Part shown: piece after piece, positions 16,826-24,704 of the stretch
Layout: the number at the start of each line of letters is the position of its first letter
Position numbering within the stretch: the stretch's first letter is position 1
Program-made: the position numbers and the translations under genes
The notes under the pieces: generated by a model
The model's input: only the letters and a program-made list of their open reading frames with translations
Databases searched by the model: none
Told to the model about the DNA's origin: nothing
Source: Luteibaculum sp964627445
GTDB lineage: Bacteria > Bacteroidota > Bacteroidia > Flavobacteriales_D > Luteibaculaceae
DNA: 64,000 nucleotides
Direction: 5' to 3'
NCBI GenBank assembly: GCA_964627445.1
Contig: CAZVJF010000008.1
Span: forward strand, 62,001 to 126,000

Positions 16826-18012
16826 ATGCACTGCGTTTTGCCTTAAAGCAAGCGGTACGAAATGTATGGGGCTTCGGTTTGGTGGTGCTGTTTGCCACCT
16901 TGGCAGGATTGTCTTTTTTATTGGGAGAGCAGCTACAAACCCAAACCGAAAAGCAACTGATTAAAAATATATCGGGGGTAGATATTGTGGTTGGAGCTAA
17001 GGGGAGTCCCTTGCAGCTCATCTTGTCTACCCTGTTTTTTATGGACAACCCTACGGGCAATATTCCCGCAGGTGTTGCTAAACAGTACGCAAGGAACCCT
17101 ATGGTAGAAAGCGTACTCCCGCTGGCTTTGGGCAATAGCTACCAGGGCCACCGTTTGGTAGGAAGCGATACTGCGTTTTTGTCGTTTTATCATGCAGAAA
17201 TAGCAAGTGGAACTGTTTATCAAGCTCCGTTTGAGTTGGTCATAGGGGCTCAAGTTGCCAGCCAGCGCGGTTTAAACCTGGGCGATGAAGTGGTTACCCA
17301 ACACGGCATGTCGCAAGCGGCAGCGGAACATCACCACGATGCGCACCCATACTTGGTAAAAGGTATTTTGGAGCCTTGCAATTGCCCAGCCGACAACGTG
17401 TTGTTTACAGCGGTGCAGTCCATTACGGACGCGCATAGCCACGGTCACAACCACGATTCCGAACAAGAAATAACCGCCTTGTTACTTCGGTGCAAAAATG
17501 CCTTGAGTAAGCTACAGCTTCCACGCACTATTAATGAGAACACTACGCTGCAGGCCGCTATTCCGAGTATCGAGGTCGATCGTTTATTGGGGTTAACCTC
17601 GGGCGCATTTCAGGCCTTAGGCTTTTTCTCGGGCTTGTTTTATTTGGTGTGTGTGCTGGCCATGGTAGCCGCGTTTATGTCGCGCTTTAAAGAGCGCCAA
17701 CGCGATGCTGTTTTGTTGCGATTGGAGGGCTACTCTTCGGGTCAAGTGCAAAGACTTATCCTTACCGAAGCACTATTGATGATAGCGGTTGCTGTGCTAT
17801 GTATTGCCGTTTTTTATCCATGCTTAAGCTGGATTTTAGAAAATGGTGTGCTCGCTGGCTACGGTTTACAATTGGCGTTGTGGCCCGAAATATTATCCTT
17901 GTTTGCCTGCGTGGGAGGTCTGCTTGTTGCGGCCCTTATTTCTTGGTTTATCCTGTGGTTGCGCTTTCGCAAAATGTCTATCCAGGAGGTGCTGGCGCGC
18001 GAGGCTTACTAG
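16822..18012 (+). CDS. FtsX-like ABC permease with His-rich periplasmic loop
   Basis: 396 residues with the FtsX/MacB plan: one N-terminal membrane helix (near 12-32), a large periplasmic domain (to about 260) and three C-terminal helices (near 270-295, 315-340, 360-385). The periplasmic domain holds two His clusters, AAEHHHDAHPY and DAHSHGHNHDSEQE, and a nearby EPCNCPADN. Such loops occur in the FtsX-type permeases found in zinc-regulated clusters such as Vibrio zrgABCDE; a metal-linked role is therefore an inference. Partner ATPase is immediately upstream. Its TAG shares the tetranucleotide CTAG with the stop of the convergent T9SS cargo gene. Confidence 0.85.
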   Translation: MNALRFALKQAVRNVWGFGLVVLFATLAGLSFLLGEQLQTQTEKQLIKNISGVDIVVGAKGSPLQLILSTLFFMDNPTGNIPAGVAKQYARNPMVESVLPLALGNSYQGHRLVGSDTAFLSFYHAEIASGTVYQAPFELVIGAQVASQRGLNLGDEVVTQHGMSQAAAEHHHDAHPYLVKGILEPCNCPADNVLFTAVQSITDAHSHGHNHDSEQEITALLLRCKNALSKLQLPRTINENTTLQAAIPSIEVDRLLGLTSGAFQALGFFSGLFYLVCVLAMVAAFMSRFKERQRDAVLLRLEGYSSGQVQRLILTEALLMIAVAVLCIAVFYPCLSWILENGVLAGYGLQLALWPEILSLFACVGGLLVAALISWFILWLRFRKMSIQEVLAREAY

Positions 18013-20054
18013 CGCACCAAGGCTACGTGGCCCACTTCTATGCGCTTATTAATTTGGCTGTTGAAGGAGTTGTCTATTTCCAGTCGCCAAACGTAAATTC
18101 CTACCGGGGAATCTGTGCCTTTTGGGCCTTTGCCGTTCCAAGCTTCTCCTGGGGTATCGCTAAAAAATACTTCTTGCCCCCAGCGGTTATAAATTCTAAA
18201 GTCGTAGTCTTCTACGAACACGGTTACGGGAAGGAAAAAGTCGTTGGTGCCATCGCCATTGGGGGTAAAAGCGTTGGGAACCCAAACTTCGGGTGCGCAA
18301 AATTCCGTGACTTCGGCTGTTGCCGTTCGTCTGCAACCCAAGGGGGTAACACCACTAACACTGTACGTATCTATATCGCCTACGGTAATGCTTAGCGTGG
18401 TGTCCTCGGTAGACCATAAAATATCCGTAATGCTGTCGCGTGGGTTTAAAGCCAGCGTAGTACTGTCGTTGTCATTGGTACAGATGATACGTGGACTTTG
18501 CAGATCTATAAAAACCGTATCAAAGGTTACTTCTATGGTTTCTACATCCGTAGGGCAACCCGCCTCGTTTGCCGAAACGGTGTAGCGCCCTGTTTCGGTT
18601 ACGTTAATAAACGCCTGTCCAAGGTTATTCGCGTTCCAATCGTAGGTTCTAGCGGGTTGTTCCTCGGCACAAGGGTCTCGGAAAAGGGTGGGTGCAATGC
18701 GAAAGGAGCTGGCAGCGCATACCAAAACTTCAGGTGGAAGCGACACCAGATTACAGTTTCTGTTACTGCAGAATTCGGTTGGATTGGGGTTGAGCACCTG
18801 CTCTTGTATGCTGTAGGGTAGCGAGTATGCTATACCAGGTTGGATGTTGGAAGCAAAAGCCGGATTGTAGCGCAATCCGTTGTTAAATGTGGTTACTACG
18901 GCTGCCGTGTCTGCGCAAAAACTTTGTAGACCCGTGTCGAGTTTGCTAAAAACCGGTTGGTTGAGGTTGATATCTACCGCAGCCATTAAAAATTTACCGC
19001 CGCAAATACCCGAGGCAGAAACACTGCTTAGTTCCAACTGAACATCGCGAATGCGAACCGTATCGGTTATTTGTAATAGGGCCGTATCTACTTTAAAAAA
19101 GCAGGGATTGTTGTTGGTGCTGGTTGCTAAAACGATATCGCCTCCTCGGGTCAAGGTAAGGTTGCCAAAACGTCCTTGTGCTAAACCTAGGTTTCGGAAG
19201 GTTCTAAAATCTGCATCCAACACTTTGAGTGCAACCGCGGTGTCGGGGCGGTTAAAAGGCGTTCCTGCCAAAAGCCACCGTTGTTGTGGAAGTGGAATAA
19301 CCGCCAGCAAGCGCTCAAAACAGTTAGGGCCTGCGCAGCGCCACGTTTGCTCTGCCAACAAGGTGTCGTTAAAGTGTATGATTTTATCCCTATCCCACCA
19401 GTATAGGCTGCTATCGGTTGCCGGTACGGTAATTCCTGGCTCTAAGCTAGGGTTTAAAAAGAGTGCTGTGTCTATAGTGAGGGTGTCGGTTAGGGAAAGC
19501 AGTACTTGCCACTCGTTGGAAACGGCAACATCGTTTCGGAACACTGTAAGCGGAATGAAATAATTACCTGAATCGCTTAAGAAAGGGGTTCCTGCGGCTT
19601 CCACGCTACCATTAGAAAAGCGTATTTCTGCTTGTCGGGTTAATACGGTGTCCGCATTAAACAAGGCTAAGTATAAAGCGTCTAGGCTATCGCCTTGAAC
19701 GGGAGCAAGGTCATTGATCTTTCTTCCACCCAGCAAAATACCATTGCCACTATTGTAAGTGAAGTCGAGGCTTACAGGGTCTGGAAATTGCAGTTGCTTA
19801 GCGGCTTCAAAATTGCCCAAGTGATCGTGAAGAAACAGGTTGATATCGGAAGTAAAGTTTCCGCTAGCCACACCTGGTATTAAGCTCACTACCTTGTCGT
19901 TTCGGGTAATGGTGCTATAACTGCGACTGTTCTGAGGTGGGTTAACCGTAATGTCGTAGCGCGTTATAAATGCATCGGGTGGAGGGGTTTGGCTCCAAAT
20001 AAGAACTGGAAATAATAGGAAAAAGCAGAATAATAGGGTAGCAAGTCTGGGCAT
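18009..20054 (-). CDS. T9SS type B cargo protein (gliding-motility-associated C-terminal domain)
   Basis: 681 residues with a signal peptide (LLFCFFLLFPVLIWSQ). The last ~85 residues are a canonical CHU_C/type B sorting domain: VWVPNAFTPNGDGTNDFF, FRIYNRWGQEVFFS, WNGKGPKGTDSPVGIYVW. This signal directs export across the outer membrane by the type IX system, commonly via an SprF-type partner. The first ~400 residues look like a propeller or lectin-like region with no enzyme motif; residues ~440-590 look like Ig/PKD-like repeats (TYDWNANNLGQAFINVTETG; DILWSTEDTTLSITVGD). Probably an adhesin or surface protein, but the ligand is unknown. Confidence 0.88.
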   Translation of the reverse strand: MPRLATLLFCFFLLFPVLIWSQTPPPDAFITRYDITVNPPQNSRSYSTITRNDKVVSLIPGVASGNFTSDINLFLHDHLGNFEAAKQLQFPDPVSLDFTYNSGNGILLGGRKINDLAPVQGDSLDALYLALFNADTVLTRQAEIRFSNGSVEAAGTPFLSDSGNYFIPLTVFRNDVAVSNEWQVLLSLTDTLTIDTALFLNPSLEPGITVPATDSSLYWWDRDKIIHFNDTLLAEQTWRCAGPNCFERLLAVIPLPQQRWLLAGTPFNRPDTAVALKVLDADFRTFRNLGLAQGRFGNLTLTRGGDIVLATSTNNNPCFFKVDTALLQITDTVRIRDVQLELSSVSASGICGGKFLMAAVDINLNQPVFSKLDTGLQSFCADTAAVVTTFNNGLRYNPAFASNIQPGIAYSLPYSIQEQVLNPNPTEFCSNRNCNLVSLPPEVLVCAASSFRIAPTLFRDPCAEEQPARTYDWNANNLGQAFINVTETGRYTVSANEAGCPTDVETIEVTFDTVFIDLQSPRIICTNDNDSTTLALNPRDSITDILWSTEDTTLSITVGDIDTYSVSGVTPLGCRRTATAEVTEFCAPEVWVPNAFTPNGDGTNDFFLPVTVFVEDYDFRIYNRWGQEVFFSDTPGEAWNGKGPKGTDSPVGIYVWRLEIDNSFNSQINKRIEVGHVALVR

Positions 20055-20058
20055 CGGT

Positions 20059-20066
20059 CAAATTTA
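20059..20066 (-). promoter_or_regulatory. Candidate -7 box (TAAATTTG) abutting the T9SS cargo start codon
   Basis: Exact TAnnTTTG match on the minus strand that ends only four bases before the ATG at 20054. If used, the transcript would be leaderless or nearly so. A TTTG lies 25 bases further upstream, longer than the usual 17-23. Confidence 0.4.
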
Positions 20067-20145
20067 TAATAACTATCGCAGAAGTAGAACGCAAATTAAA
20101 TTAAGGTAATAGCAAATTAACAGATTAAAATTTCTTTAAATAGAG

Positions 20146-20175
20146 TTTGTGGTTTATGAAATAGAATTATATTTG
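20146..20175 (+). promoter_or_regulatory. trp operon promoter (TTTG-18-TATATTTG)
   Basis: TTTG at 20146-20149 and TATATTTG at 20168-20175, separated by 18 bases, fit the Bacteroidota sigma-ABfr consensus on both boxes. The predicted transcription start (~20181) lies just before the leader peptide ATG at 20187. Confidence 0.75.
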
Positions 20176-20186
20176 CTGCAGGGATT

Positions 20187-20243
20187 ATGGATTACACAAT
20201 GGTAAATACTTTAAAGTGGCGCAGCGAACTTCCTGAAGTTTAA
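20187..20243 (+). CDS. trpL: trp leader peptide (18 codons, one Trp codon)
   Basis: An 18-codon frame, MDYTMVNTLKWRSELPEV, begins six bases after the predicted transcription start and contains a single TGG at codon 11 (20217-20219). It ends inside the first hairpin of the attenuator. An internal ATG at 20199 could also serve as start. Position, size and the Trp codon next to the control hairpin make a regulatory leader peptide the natural reading; there is no experimental proof. Confidence 0.6.
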   Translation: MDYTMVNTLKWRSELPEV

Positions 20244-20304
20244 GCTGCTACTTTAACATTACCTTGTAAAGGCGAATTGTGAGCAGCAATTCGCCTTTTT
20301 TTTT
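20221..20304 (+). promoter_or_regulatory. trp attenuator: anti-antiterminator, antiterminator and intrinsic terminator
   Basis: Segment 1 GCAGC (20221-20225) pairs with segment 2 GCTGC (20244-20248), closing an inner AACTT/AAGTT stem (20227-20231 with 20236-20240). Segment 2 can instead pair as GCTGCT (20244-20249) with AGCAGC (20282-20287), which is the loop of the terminator. The terminator stem is AAAGGCGAATT (20268-20278) with AATTCGCCTTT (20288-20298) and runs into nine T (20296-20304). Segment 1 starts two bases after the Trp codon, so a ribosome stalled there would mask it, free segment 2 and prevent termination. All pairings are read directly; the regulatory outcome is inference. Confidence 0.7.
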
Positions 20305-20319
20305 GAATCAAATTAAGCA

Positions 20320-21726
20320 ATGAAACTCTATCAATCGAAGATAAATTTGGTGGCCGACACCTATACTCCGGTAAGTGCCTATTTGAAGCTACGAGATATC
20401 TATCCCAACAGCTATTTGTTGGAAAGTGCCGATCGGCACAACCAAGATAATGCCACTAGCTACCTCTGCTTTAACCCCATTTGCAGCGTTTGGATTGATG
20501 CAAACTATAATCTACACCAGAGCAACACGGTTACGGGAGAGCTAACCGAAACTAAGTTTTCCAACAAAGACGAAGCGGTTACAGCGGTTGAGGAAATTAT
20601 GGCCTCGTATTCGGTAGAGGGGGGAAGTAAAACCGATTTTCCCAATGGTTTTTTTGGGATGCTAAGTTTTGAAGGAATCACCTTGTTCGAGGATATCGAT
20701 TACAGCCCAGATGCCACCCGAGAAGTACCCTTGTTGCATTACACCATTTTCGAAAACGTATTGGTTTTCGATCACTTTAGCCACATTGCTACCTTGTACT
20801 GCTTTAGTGCTCAAGCAGATAGAAGTAACCTGGAAGAAATTCGGGAAACACTGGATATAAAAACCTTTCCCAGTTATGGCATCTCCATTAAAGAGGAGCG
20901 TATTCCCAATTGTGAAGATGATGCCTACTTAAACACCGTGCTTGCTGGCAAAGAATTTTGTCGCAAAGGCGATGTATTTCAGGTGGTTCTATCTAGAGAG
21001 TTTAAAAGAGCCTATCAGGGCGATGAGTTTAACCTCTACCGGGCTTTGCGTTCGGTAAATCCATCGCCTTACATGTTTTATTTCGATATCGCCAATTTTA
21101 AGTTGTTGGGCGCATCGCCTGAATCTCAGGTGAAAATGGAAGACAACAAAGTGTTTATCGCTCCCATTGCAGGTACTGTACCTAGAACGGGGCAAGACGA
21201 TAAAGATACCGAGTTGGCAGTGCAGCTCTCCAAAGATCCCAAGGAGGCCGCAGAGCATATTATGCTGGTAGATTTGGCACGCAACGACCTTAGTAAAATA
21301 GCCCGCGATGTAAACGTAGACAAGCTACGCGAACTGCATTACTACTCGCATGTTATTCACCTGGTAAGTTCGGTAAGCGGAACCTTAAAGAAGGGAATTA
21401 GTCCCTTGCGCGTTTTGGGCGAAACCTTTCCTGCCGGCACCTTAAGCGGAGCTCCTAAATTTCGTGCTATGGAAATCATTCGCGATTTAGAGAACTTACC
21501 CCGCGGAATGTACGGGGGTAGCATTGGCTTTATAGGATTAGATCAATCGATTAACCACGCTATTTTTATCCGTTCGGTGTATTGCAACGAGCAGCACATG
21601 CATTACCGCGGTGGGGCAGGGGTAGTAGATGCCTCTAAACCGCAAAACGAATTAATGGAAGTAGAACACAAGCTGGGCGCCATTGAAGCCGCCATTGGTT
21701 TGGCCAACGAAACCTTTGGGTCATGA
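20320..21726 (+). CDS. trpE: Anthranilate synthase component I
   Basis: 468 residues; with TrpG it converts chorismate and glutamine to anthranilate, the first committed step of tryptophan synthesis. The Trp feedback site motif YLLESADR is near residues 30-40, and the catalytic C-terminal half carries FQVVLSREF, GASPESQVK, PIAGTVPRTGQ, LVDLARNDLSKIA, FPAGTLSGAPK and YRGGAGVV. The end overlaps trpG by four bases (ATGA), favouring translational coupling. It follows the attenuator directly. Confidence 0.97.
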   Translation: MKLYQSKINLVADTYTPVSAYLKLRDIYPNSYLLESADRHNQDNATSYLCFNPICSVWIDANYNLHQSNTVTGELTETKFSNKDEAVTAVEEIMASYSVEGGSKTDFPNGFFGMLSFEGITLFEDIDYSPDATREVPLLHYTIFENVLVFDHFSHIATLYCFSAQADRSNLEEIRETLDIKTFPSYGISIKEERIPNCEDDAYLNTVLAGKEFCRKGDVFQVVLSREFKRAYQGDEFNLYRALRSVNPSPYMFYFDIANFKLLGASPESQVKMEDNKVFIAPIAGTVPRTGQDDKDTELAVQLSKDPKEAAEHIMLVDLARNDLSKIARDVNVDKLRELHYYSHVIHLVSSVSGTLKKGISPLRVLGETFPAGTLSGAPKFRAMEIIRDLENLPRGMYGGSIGFIGLDQSINHAIFIRSVYCNEQHMHYRGGAGVVDASKPQNELMEVEHKLGAIEAAIGLANETFGS

Positions 21727-22313
21727 GAATTTTGTTGCTAGATAATTACGACTCTTTTACCTACAACTTAGAGCATTACCTGTATGATTTGCACCAGGAG
21801 GTGGAGGTAATACGCAATGACAAGTTACGCGTGGAAGATGTTGCCGCCTATGATGCTGTTGTTTTTTCTCCTGGGCCAGGCGTACCTAAAAATGCTGGGC
21901 TGCTCATGGAAATCATCGATACCTACCAAAACAGCAAGCCCATGCTGGGTATTTGTTTGGGCATGCAAGCCATGGCGGAGGTTTTTGGTGGAAGCATCCA
22001 CAATATGGATACCGTTTTTCACGGCACGGCTTCGGTGGCCGTAACCGTAGAAGACGATGTGATTTTTAAAGGCCTTCCTACTGAGAATACCGTAGGTAGA
22101 TACCATAGTTGGGAGGTGTGCAAACCGCTGCCAGATAGCTTTAAAATTCTTGCTGAAGAGAAAAGCTCGGGCACCTTGATGGCCATACGTCACAAGACTT
22201 TACCCATTTGGGGATTGCAGTTTCACCCCGAGAGCATCCTTACTCCCAACGGAAAAAATATGTTGAGCAACTGGTTGGAAGCCGTGAAAGAATTGGTACT
22301 GGCCAAAGCATAA
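21723..22313 (+). CDS. trpG: Anthranilate synthase component II, glutamine amidotransferase
   Basis: 196 residues of class I glutamine amidotransferase that supplies ammonia to TrpE. Motifs: LLDNYDSFTYNL, oxyanion region SPGPGVPKNAG, nucleophile Cys in LGICLGMQA, and the His-Glu pair in LQFHPESILT. It stands alone rather than fused to TrpD. The start lies inside the end of trpE; trpD follows after six bases. Confidence 0.97.
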   Translation: MRILLLDNYDSFTYNLEHYLYDLHQEVEVIRNDKLRVEDVAAYDAVVFSPGPGVPKNAGLLMEIIDTYQNSKPMLGICLGMQAMAEVFGGSIHNMDTVFHGTASVAVTVEDDVIFKGLPTENTVGRYHSWEVCKPLPDSFKILAEEKSSGTLMAIRHKTLPIWGLQFHPESILTPNGKNMLSNWLEAVKELVLAKA

Positions 22314-22319
22314 AGCATC

Positions 22320-23318
22320 ATGAAGACTTACCTAAAAAAAGTACTACAACACCAATATCTAACGCACCAAGAAGCCTACGATGCCATGCAAGAAATGGCC
22401 TCGGGCAACGCCAGTGCGGTGCAGCTTGCAGCCTACATTAGCGCTACTATGATGCGTCCCATAGCCGTAGAAGAGCTGGCTGGTTTTAGAGCGGCCCTGT
22501 TGGATTTATGCAATCCCGTTTCCCTAAACCAGGGCGATACCATAGACCTCTGCGGTACCGGTGGCGATGGAAAAAACACCTTTAACATCAGCACGCTGGC
22601 CTCCTTTGTGGTGGCTGGATCTGGTATACCCGTGACCAAGCACGGGAATTATGGTGTGAGTTCGGTATCGGGCTCTTCCAATGTGTTGGAATATTTAGGA
22701 ATTTCCTTTGCTACGGATCCCAGTGTGCTTTCTGAGCAACTGGAAAAGGCAGGTATCTGTTTTCTCCACGCGCCTTTATTTCACCCGGCACTTAAAAATG
22801 TGGGACCTGTACGTAAGGAGCTGGGCGTAAAAACCTTCTTTAATGTATTGGGGCCTATGGTAAATCCCAGCAATCCCAAAAAGCAATTGGTAGGCGTGTT
22901 TAACCTGGAGGTGGCGCGCAACTACAACTACGTATTCCAAAAAAGCGGCAAGGATTATATGATTTTGCATGCTTTGGCTGGATATGACGAAATCTCGGGA
23001 ACCAGTCCAGTAAAGATTTACGGCTCCACAGGTGAGGAAACGCTGTACCCCGAACAAATTATTGGCCGCAAGCTGAAACCTGAAGAAATAGCCTCGGGCG
23101 ATAGCGTAAAAGAAGCAGCCAGTATTTTTGTAGATGTGCTGGAAGGTCGTGCTACCGAGGCGCAAAATGCCGTAGTTTGTATCAATGCGGCAGCGGCCAT
23201 TAAGGTGTACCGCGGCAACATGAGTTGGGCGGATGCCTATGCTACGGCACAAGAAAGTTTACAGAGTAAAAAAGCGTTAGCAAGCTTTAAGCAATTGCAA
23301 GAAATGGTTTTGGCATGA
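22320..23318 (+). CDS. trpD: Anthranilate phosphoribosyltransferase
   Basis: 332 residues; joins anthranilate to PRPP. The PRPP-binding CGTGGDGKNTFNIST, the KHGNYGVSS loop, and the substrate block HPALKNVGPVRKELGVKTFFN followed by LGPMVNP are intact. The N-terminal helical part contains the usual QLAAYISATMMR. Overlaps trpC by four bases. Confidence 0.97.
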   Translation: MKTYLKKVLQHQYLTHQEAYDAMQEMASGNASAVQLAAYISATMMRPIAVEELAGFRAALLDLCNPVSLNQGDTIDLCGTGGDGKNTFNISTLASFVVAGSGIPVTKHGNYGVSSVSGSSNVLEYLGISFATDPSVLSEQLEKAGICFLHAPLFHPALKNVGPVRKELGVKTFFNVLGPMVNPSNPKKQLVGVFNLEVARNYNYVFQKSGKDYMILHALAGYDEISGTSPVKIYGSTGEETLYPEQIIGRKLKPEEIASGDSVKEAASIFVDVLEGRATEAQNAVVCINAAAAIKVYRGNMSWADAYATAQESLQSKKALASFKQLQEMVLA

Positions 23319-24067
23319 CGGTATTAGAAGAAATAGTGGCCCACAAGCGCGTTGAGGTAGCGGCTGCAGAAAAGGCAGTTTCTGTAGAAGCCTTGCGCAG
23401 CAAACCTTTGTATAACGAACCGCGCAAACCGTTGGAATTTAAGTCAGGGGAGCCCTTTGTTATTGCCGAGTTTAAACGCAAATCGCCCAGCAATCCCAAC
23501 ATAAACTTAGACGCCAACATCCCCGATGTGGTATCGCGTTACCAGCGTATGGGGGCATCGGCCATATCAGTGCTCACAGACCACAAGTATTTTGGCGGCA
23601 GTTTGGAAGATTTAGTAGCCGTGCGTCAAGCGTCAGCGGTGCCGGTTTTGCGGAAGGATTTTGTGGTTTCGGAATACCAAATAGAAGAAGCCAAGGCCTA
23701 TGGTGCCGACATCATTTTGCTGATAGCAGCCGCTTTAAGCAAGGCAGAAATGCAAGGCTTTCACGATAAAGCAGAAGAATTAGGACTTAGGGTTTTAGTG
23801 GAACTCCACGATGAGTCGGAAATGGATCGCATCCCACAAGGGGCCTCCATAGTCGGTGTAAACAGCCGAAACCTTAAAACCCTGGAAACCAATAAGGAGC
23901 GGTTTTACAACATGGTAAACGATCTTCCATCCAATGCGTATAAAATTGCCGAGAGCGCCATTCAAAGTGAGGAGGAGATTGCAAAACTCATGGAAATTGG
24001 ATACCATGGTTTTTTAATTGGGGAAGCACTCATGACGGAGAAATTCAAATCCTTACATGTTGGGTAA
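23315..24067 (+). CDS. trpC: Indole-3-glycerol phosphate synthase
   Basis: 250 residues of TIM barrel; closes carboxyphenylaminodeoxyribulose phosphate to indoleglycerol phosphate. Catalytic signatures: VIAEFKRKSPS (Glu-Lys), VLRKDFVVSEYQI with the catalytic Lys, LVELHDESEM, GVNSRNLKT and AESAIQSEEE. Separate from trpF, which it overlaps by 11 bases. Confidence 0.96.
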   Translation: MTVLEEIVAHKRVEVAAAEKAVSVEALRSKPLYNEPRKPLEFKSGEPFVIAEFKRKSPSNPNINLDANIPDVVSRYQRMGASAISVLTDHKYFGGSLEDLVAVRQASAVPVLRKDFVVSEYQIEEAKAYGADIILLIAAALSKAEMQGFHDKAEELGLRVLVELHDESEMDRIPQGASIVGVNSRNLKTLETNKERFYNMVNDLPSNAYKIAESAIQSEEEIAKLMEIGYHGFLIGEALMTEKFKSLHVG

Positions 24068-24704
24068 AAAGCTGCACATAAAGGTTTGTGGTGTAGTGGC
24101 GCACCTGGAGGAATTGGATGCGCTGGAGCTCGATTATTTGGGCTTTATTTTTTGGAAACCATCGAGCCGGTATAATAGCGCAGCAGCACTTCCATCCACC
24201 CAAACCCAAAAAGTGGGTGTTTTTGTGGATGCTACGGTAAGCGAAATCGCTAAGGCGGTATCCAACCATAACTTGGCGGCTGTGCAATTGCATGGCAAGG
24301 AAAGCCCAGAGATGGTAAAGGAATTAAAGCAACGCCTGGATGTGATGCTAATAAAAGCCTTACCGGTAAAAACCCATGCCGATATTGAAGCGGCCTCGGC
24401 TTTCGAGGAGGTAGCAGACCTGCTGTTGTTTGATGCTGCGGGGAAATTGCCTGGTGGAAACGGCTACGCTTTTAACTGGGATTTGTTAAAAGCCCACCGT
24501 TTTAAAAAACCTTTTATGCTGAGTGGAGGTTTGGGTTTAGACAACTTTGAACAGGCTTGGCAATTGGCGCAACAGCATCCCGATTGTGTGGGGTTAGATT
24601 TTAACTCGGCCTTAGAGGATGCACCTGGCGTAAAAAACCTGGACAAGGTGCGGGAACTGATTTCGGAAACTAAAAAACTGGCTGCACAGGCAGTGACTAC
24701 ATGA
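24057..24704 (+). CDS. trpF: Phosphoribosylanthranilate isomerase
   Basis: 215 residues of TIM barrel; Amadori isomerisation of phosphoribosylanthranilate. The N-terminal IKVCGVV carries the catalytic Cys (general base), GFIFWKPSSRY and VGVFVDA follow, QLHGKESPE is typical, and the catalytic Asp lies in LLLFDAAGKLPGG; the phosphate site is in LSGGLGLDN. Start ATG 24057 lies inside trpC, and the end overlaps trpB by four bases. Confidence 0.95.
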   Translation: MLGKKLHIKVCGVVAHLEELDALELDYLGFIFWKPSSRYNSAAALPSTQTQKVGVFVDATVSEIAKAVSNHNLAAVQLHGKESPEMVKELKQRLDVMLIKALPVKTHADIEAASAFEEVADLLLFDAAGKLPGGNGYAFNWDLLKAHRFKKPFMLSGGLGLDNFEQAWQLAQQHPDCVGLDFNSALEDAPGVKNLDKVRELISETKKLAAQAVTT

